Shown here in pieces: positions 61,701-64,000 of a stretch of 64,000 bases of DNA (position 1 is its first letter; the number at the start of each line of letters is the position of its first letter). A model generated the notes under the pieces. That model saw only the letters and a program-made list of their open reading frames with translations, was not told the origin of the DNA and made no database searches. The DNA is from Vreelandella sp031769195 (lineage in GTDB: Bacteria > Pseudomonadota > Gammaproteobacteria > Pseudomonadales > Halomonadaceae), in contig NZ_JAVHNP010000001.1 in the NCBI RefSeq assembly GCF_031769195.1, positions 558,001 to 622,000 on the forward strand, given 5' to 3'. The position numbers and the translations under genes were made by a program.

Positions 61701-63222
61701 ACTTCTGACGGAAGAAATCCGTCAGCAGACGCGGACGGCTCGACAGCACGGCCATGGGCGTATCGTCCCCCATAGAGCCCACCGCTTCCTGACCGCTCTC
61801 TGCCAGCGGACGCAGCACCTGGTCGCGCTCTTCAAACGTTACCTGGAACATTTTCTGCTGCACGTTCAGCGCATCGGTGTCCATGGTTTGGAAACGCGCC
61901 AGCTCTGTGAGTGCAGATTCGAGGTAGTTCGCTTCCTGCTTCAGCCAGCGCTTATAGGGATAAGCGGACTTGAGACGATCATCGATATCCTGGGTGTGCA
62001 GCACTTCGCCGGTTTGCGTATCCACGGCCAGCATTTGGCCGGGGCCCACGCGGCCTTTGGCCACTACGTCTTCTGGCTTATAACCATAGGTGCCGATTTC
62101 AGAGGCCAGCGTGATGTAACCGTTCTTGGTGATCACCCAGCGGGCCGGGCGCAGGCCGTTACGGTCCAGCATACATACCGCTTGGCGACCGTCGGTCATG
62201 ACCACACCTGCAGGGCCGTCCCACGGCTCCATGTGCATGGAGTTGTACTCGTAGAACGCGCGCAGCTCGGCGTCCATGGTCTCCACGTTTTGCCAAGCAG
62301 GCGGCACCATCATGCGCACGGCGCGGTGCAGTTCCATACCGCCTGTCAGCAGTACTTCCAGCATATTGTCCATACTGGAGGAGTCAGAACCGGTGGTATT
62401 GACGATTTCGTCGAGCTTAGCGATATCCGGCAAACGCTCGTTAACGAAGTTCGCTTTACGCGAGTTCGCCCAGCCACGGTTAGCTTCAATGGTGTTGATT
62501 TCACCGTTATGCGCCAGCAGGCGGAACGGCTGCGCCAACGGCCAGCGGGGGGCGGTGTTGGTCGAGAAGCGCTGGTGGAAGACGCAAATGGCGGTTTCCA
62601 GGCGCGGGTCGTTCAGGTCTTTGTAAAATGCCGGCAGATCTTCCGGCATTACCAAGCCTTTATAGGACAACACCTCGGTGGAGAGCGAGGCCACATAAAA
62701 GTCTTCGTCGCTGCGCAGCGCCTGCTCGGCATAGCGGCGACCCATGAAGAGGTCGACATCGAAGTTTTCGCTGCTGCCCGGAGCAACAAATATCTGTTCA
62801 ATACGGGGCAGACAATCCAACGCCATAGGGCCACAGACGCTTGAGTCGGTGGGCACGACACGCCAGCCAAGCACATCAAGGCCACGTGCGCTCAGCTCGC
62901 GGGCCAGAGTGTCTTTGGCGGCACTGGCGCGGGCGTCATCGTTGGGTAGGAAAATTGACCCAACGGCAAATTGCTCACCCAGCTCCACATCAAGCGCTTC
63001 TTTAGCAGCGGCACGCATGAACTGCGCGGGCATTTTCAGCAGCAGACCGCAACCGTCGCCAGTTTTGCCATCTGCCGCGATACCACCGCGGTGAGTCATG
63101 CAGGTAAGTGATTCAATAGCCGTTTTCAGCAAGTCGTGGCTGGCCTGCCCTTCCATATGGGCAATAAGACCGAAGCCACAGTTATCGCGAAACTCGCCTG
63201 GCTGGTGAAGACCTCTATTCAT
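58780..63222 (-). CDS. gltB: Glutamate synthase (NADPH), large subunit
   Basis: A 1,480-residue enzyme making two glutamates from glutamine and 2-oxoglutarate. The class II amidotransferase nucleophile is Cys15 (RDNCGFGLIAH), so the short propeptide must be removed. A central domain, an FMN synthase domain (about 800-1200, with GRSNSGEGGEDPAR) and a 3Fe-4S cluster motif CHLNNCATG near 1115 follow, then the C-terminal beta-helix GXGXG domain. It is followed by gltD. aroB lies upstream, separated by a terminator and a large palindrome. Confidence 0.97.
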   Translation of the reverse strand: MNRGLHQPGEFRDNCGFGLIAHMEGQASHDLLKTAIESLTCMTHRGGIAADGKTGDGCGLLLKMPAQFMRAAAKEALDVELGEQFAVGSIFLPNDDARASAAKDTLARELSARGLDVLGWRVVPTDSSVCGPMALDCLPRIEQIFVAPGSSENFDVDLFMGRRYAEQALRSDEDFYVASLSTEVLSYKGLVMPEDLPAFYKDLNDPRLETAICVFHQRFSTNTAPRWPLAQPFRLLAHNGEINTIEANRGWANSRKANFVNERLPDIAKLDEIVNTTGSDSSSMDNMLEVLLTGGMELHRAVRMMVPPAWQNVETMDAELRAFYEYNSMHMEPWDGPAGVVMTDGRQAVCMLDRNGLRPARWVITKNGYITLASEIGTYGYKPEDVVAKGRVGPGQMLAVDTQTGEVLHTQDIDDRLKSAYPYKRWLKQEANYLESALTELARFQTMDTDALNVQQKMFQVTFEERDQVLRPLAESGQEAVGSMGDDTPMAVLSSRPRLLTDFFRQKFAQVTNPPIDPLREAIVMSLETCCGAELNVFKATPEHAHRLILTTPVLSPRKFTALVSQDDPAFASHMLPLGYDPEQTSLQQAITALCQEAEAQVKAGKVILVLSDADLPKGQLPIQAALAVGAVHSHLGRLALRPNANIVVETGYARDAHQMAVLFGVGATAVYPWLAYQVMADMHRTGELTGNPADARENYRKGLQKGLFKILSKMGISTLASYRGSMLFEAVGLSDEIMDTCFVGMASRIQGTGFAELQLQQELLAKDAWIPRKGISQGGMLKYVHGHEYHAYNPDVVKSLQAAVQEGSYAQWKKFAQLVNERPVATIRDLLKLKPAETPIALDEVEPIEALIPRFDSAGMSLGALSPEAHEALAQAMNEAGGRSNSGEGGEDPARYGTIRSSKIKQIASGRFGVTPAYLVNAEVLQIKVAQGAKPGEGGQLPGGKVNQLIARLRYSVPGVTLISPPPHHDIYSIEDLAQLIFDLKQVNPEAQVSVKLVSEPGIGTIATGVAKAYADLITVSGYDGGTAASPLTSIKHAGSPWELGLPEVHQALRINGLRDKIRLQTDGGLKTGLDVIKAAILGAESFGFGTAPMVALGCKYLRICHLNNCATGVATQDDFLRGEHFRGTVDMVKNYFRFIAEEVRELMAMLGVRKLTDLIGRTDLLEVVEGSTASQRKLDLTPLLANDFVPKDAPQFCEVSRNVPHDPGAKNQEVLAALKEAIETQSGGTFDFTITNCDRSVGALTSGAIAKRYGEDGLEAAPVTARFTGVAGQSFGVWNARGLNLYLEGDANDYVGKGMNGGSIVIVPPKVSQFESHKTAIIGNTCLYGATGGTLFAAGTAGERFAVRNSGATAVIEGAGDHCCEYMTGGLVCVLGDTGVNFGAGMTGGFAYVLDEDRSFVDKYNHELVEIHRVNTEAMEAYRRHLREMIEAYVAATGSARGAAILEDFSDYARHFWLVKPKAASLGSLLDQSRRQPQ

Positions 63223-63514
63223 GGGCGTGCCTCTAGTCAGCGTATTTTGTTAGCAGCGTTTTTATGGTATTGTCACGGGTTTTTCTTTTTTTATGGGTCT
63301 TGTTACCCGCCCAAAATAGGGTGTTTTCCGCATTCGCTGCTGCAAGAAAATGGTCGCTCAGCATAGCGATTTGGCACCGCGTAGCGCAATCATCCGGCGC
63401 GCGCCAATCACCAAAAACCCTTGGCAAATCCCGTGCTTGCACTACCGTTCAATAAAAAAAGGGTTACACTTCAATAGCTTGCATACATAAAAAACGATTT
63501 TTTAACCACTAAAT

Positions 63515-63544
63515 TGCATAATTAGACTTTAGTCTAATTATGCA
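63515..63544. promoter_or_regulatory. Perfect 30-bp palindrome upstream of gltB
   Basis: Arms TGCATAATTAGACT (63515-63528) and AGTCTAATTATGCA (63531-63544) are perfect complements around TT. It is AT-rich, about 290 bp upstream of the gltB start, and lies in the 445-bp gap 63223-63667. It could be an operator for a dimeric regulator; it lacks the GC-rich stem and T-run of a terminator. The rest of the gap is AT-rich promoter-like sequence with no recognisable gene. Confidence 0.5.
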
Positions 63545-63618
63545 GCAAAAACCCATGCCGATAGCGCATAAGGCATACGGATTCCATCACTCGACCTCTG
63601 AAGCAAGGGGTTAAGCGC

Positions 63619-63647
63619 ATAAAAAACCCGCCGGTAAAAGGCGGGTG
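63619..63647 (-). terminator. aroB terminator
   Basis: Stem ACCCGCC / GGCGGGT with a 7-nt loop, followed on the minus strand by TTTTTTATG, 20 bp after the aroB stop. Confidence 0.85.
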
Positions 63648-63667
63648 ATTCACTCTCAGGCGATGCC

Positions 63668-64000
63668 TTACCCTCGCGGATAGCTGTCAAGCAACTGTCG
63701 CAACGTTTCTGTTGGCGTTGCATCGCTCACACAGGCATCCCCCAGGTCGTTAAGCAGCACAAGGCGCAGGCGCGCATCAACGTTCTTTTTATCCAAACGC
63801 ATACGCACCAGGAAGTCATCGCTCGACATACCCGTGGGGGCAACCAGCGGCAGGCCTGCGCTTTCAATCACCGTTTTCGTGCGCTCAAGCGCATCCATGC
63901 TGATCCAGCCCAACTGGTGCGAGAGGGTGGCGGCCATTGCCATACCCGCCCCCACCGCTTCACCATGCAGCCAGTTACCATACCCTTGGTGTGCTTCAAT
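63668..64000 (-). CDS. aroB: 3-dehydroquinate synthase, C-terminal part, cut by window edge
   Basis: Shikimate pathway enzyme that cyclises DAHP to 3-dehydroquinate. The visible 110 residues run from IEAHQGYGNWLHGEAVGAGM, containing the HGEAV motif with the metal-ligand His. RMRLDKKNVDARLRLVLL, the conserved substrate-binding DKK region, follows, and then the C-terminus LRQLLDSYPRG. The N-terminal NAD-binding domain lies beyond base 64000. aroB followed by gltBD is the order expected in Pseudomonas-like genomes. Confidence 0.95.
   Translation of the reverse strand: MEAHQGYGNWLHGEAVGAGMAMAATLSHQLGWISMDALERTKTVIESAGLPLVAPTGMSSDDFLVRMRLDKKNVDARLRLVLLNDLGDACVSDATPTETLRQLLDSYPRG

Noticed and set aside
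61585..62844. 419-codon open frame antisense to gltB, and a 275-codon one at 58852-59679
   Set aside because: Both lie wholly inside the conserved glutamate synthase gene and have the same Gln/His/Ala-rich antisense composition; no plausible ribosome-binding sites.
63233..63442. 69-codon frame (minus) and an overlapping 63-codon frame (plus) upstream of gltB
   Set aside because: No family resemblance, no good ribosome-binding site, and they overlap each other in the AT-rich promoter region.

Overview
The window reads as a contiguous piece of a gammaproteobacterial chromosome of the Halomonas/Halomonadaceae type. The basis is protein resemblance, moderately high GC and gene orders shared with Pseudomonas and relatives: aroB-gltB-gltD, pyrG-kdsA-eno, mutS-fdxA, pncC-recA-recX, alaS-lysC-csrA-tRNA(Ser)-tRNA(Arg), smc/zipA/ligA, and ccmABCDEFGHI. 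The genus call is inference; no rRNA is present. Almost all of the sequence is core housekeeping DNA. I see no prophage, IS element or CRISPR array.

Layout. 0-2 kb: guaBA (minus), cut at the left edge. 2-5.1 kb: xseA, followed by a hipBA toxin-antitoxin module that sits between two copies of the 3' end of xseA and carries three palindromic operators exactly 50 bp apart. 5.2-8.8 kb: a general-stress block (DUF3618 protein, holin-X/YqjE-like protein, small membrane-anchored protein, 40-residue hydrophilic protein, SDR oxidoreductase) with sigma-S-like -10 elements. 8.8-14.3 kb: argA, a DUF47-PiT phosphate transporter pair, a CYTH triphosphatase and a voltage-gated K+ channel. 14.3-20.9 kb: yciO, rnm and yciI, mnmC, a UPF0270 protein and ligA. 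21-28.8 kb: an unusually long zipA and smc, separated by a LysR regulator and a D-tartrate dehydratase gene. 28.9-36 kb: the complete cytochrome c maturation operon ccmABCDEFGHI. 36.2-37.4 kb: an SOS-box-preceded S24/UmuD-like protein lacking its catalytic serine, and yigZ. 37.4-41 kb: oadGAB, the Na+-pumping oxaloacetate decarboxylase. 41-42.6 kb: dusC and a Ser-Arg-Arg tRNA operon. 42.7-49.5 kb: csrA, lysC, alaS, recX, recA, pncC. 49.6-52.7 kb: mutS and fdxA. 52.8-57.1 kb: a probable CsrA-sequestering small RNA with an upstream GacA-type box, then eno, kdsA and pyrG. 57.2-64 kb: a REPIN-like inverted repeat pair, gltD, gltB and the 3' end of aroB.

Functional links. Both halves of a Gac/Rsm (Csr) circuit appear to be present: csrA at 42.8 kb, and next to fdxA a roughly 170-nt minus-strand RNA gene with ten GGA motifs, its own terminator and a perfect TGTAAG-N6-CTTACA box upstream. 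This is the strongest non-coding discovery. SOS control appears at recA and at the S24-like gene. The hipBA module is the clearest sign of horizontal gain.
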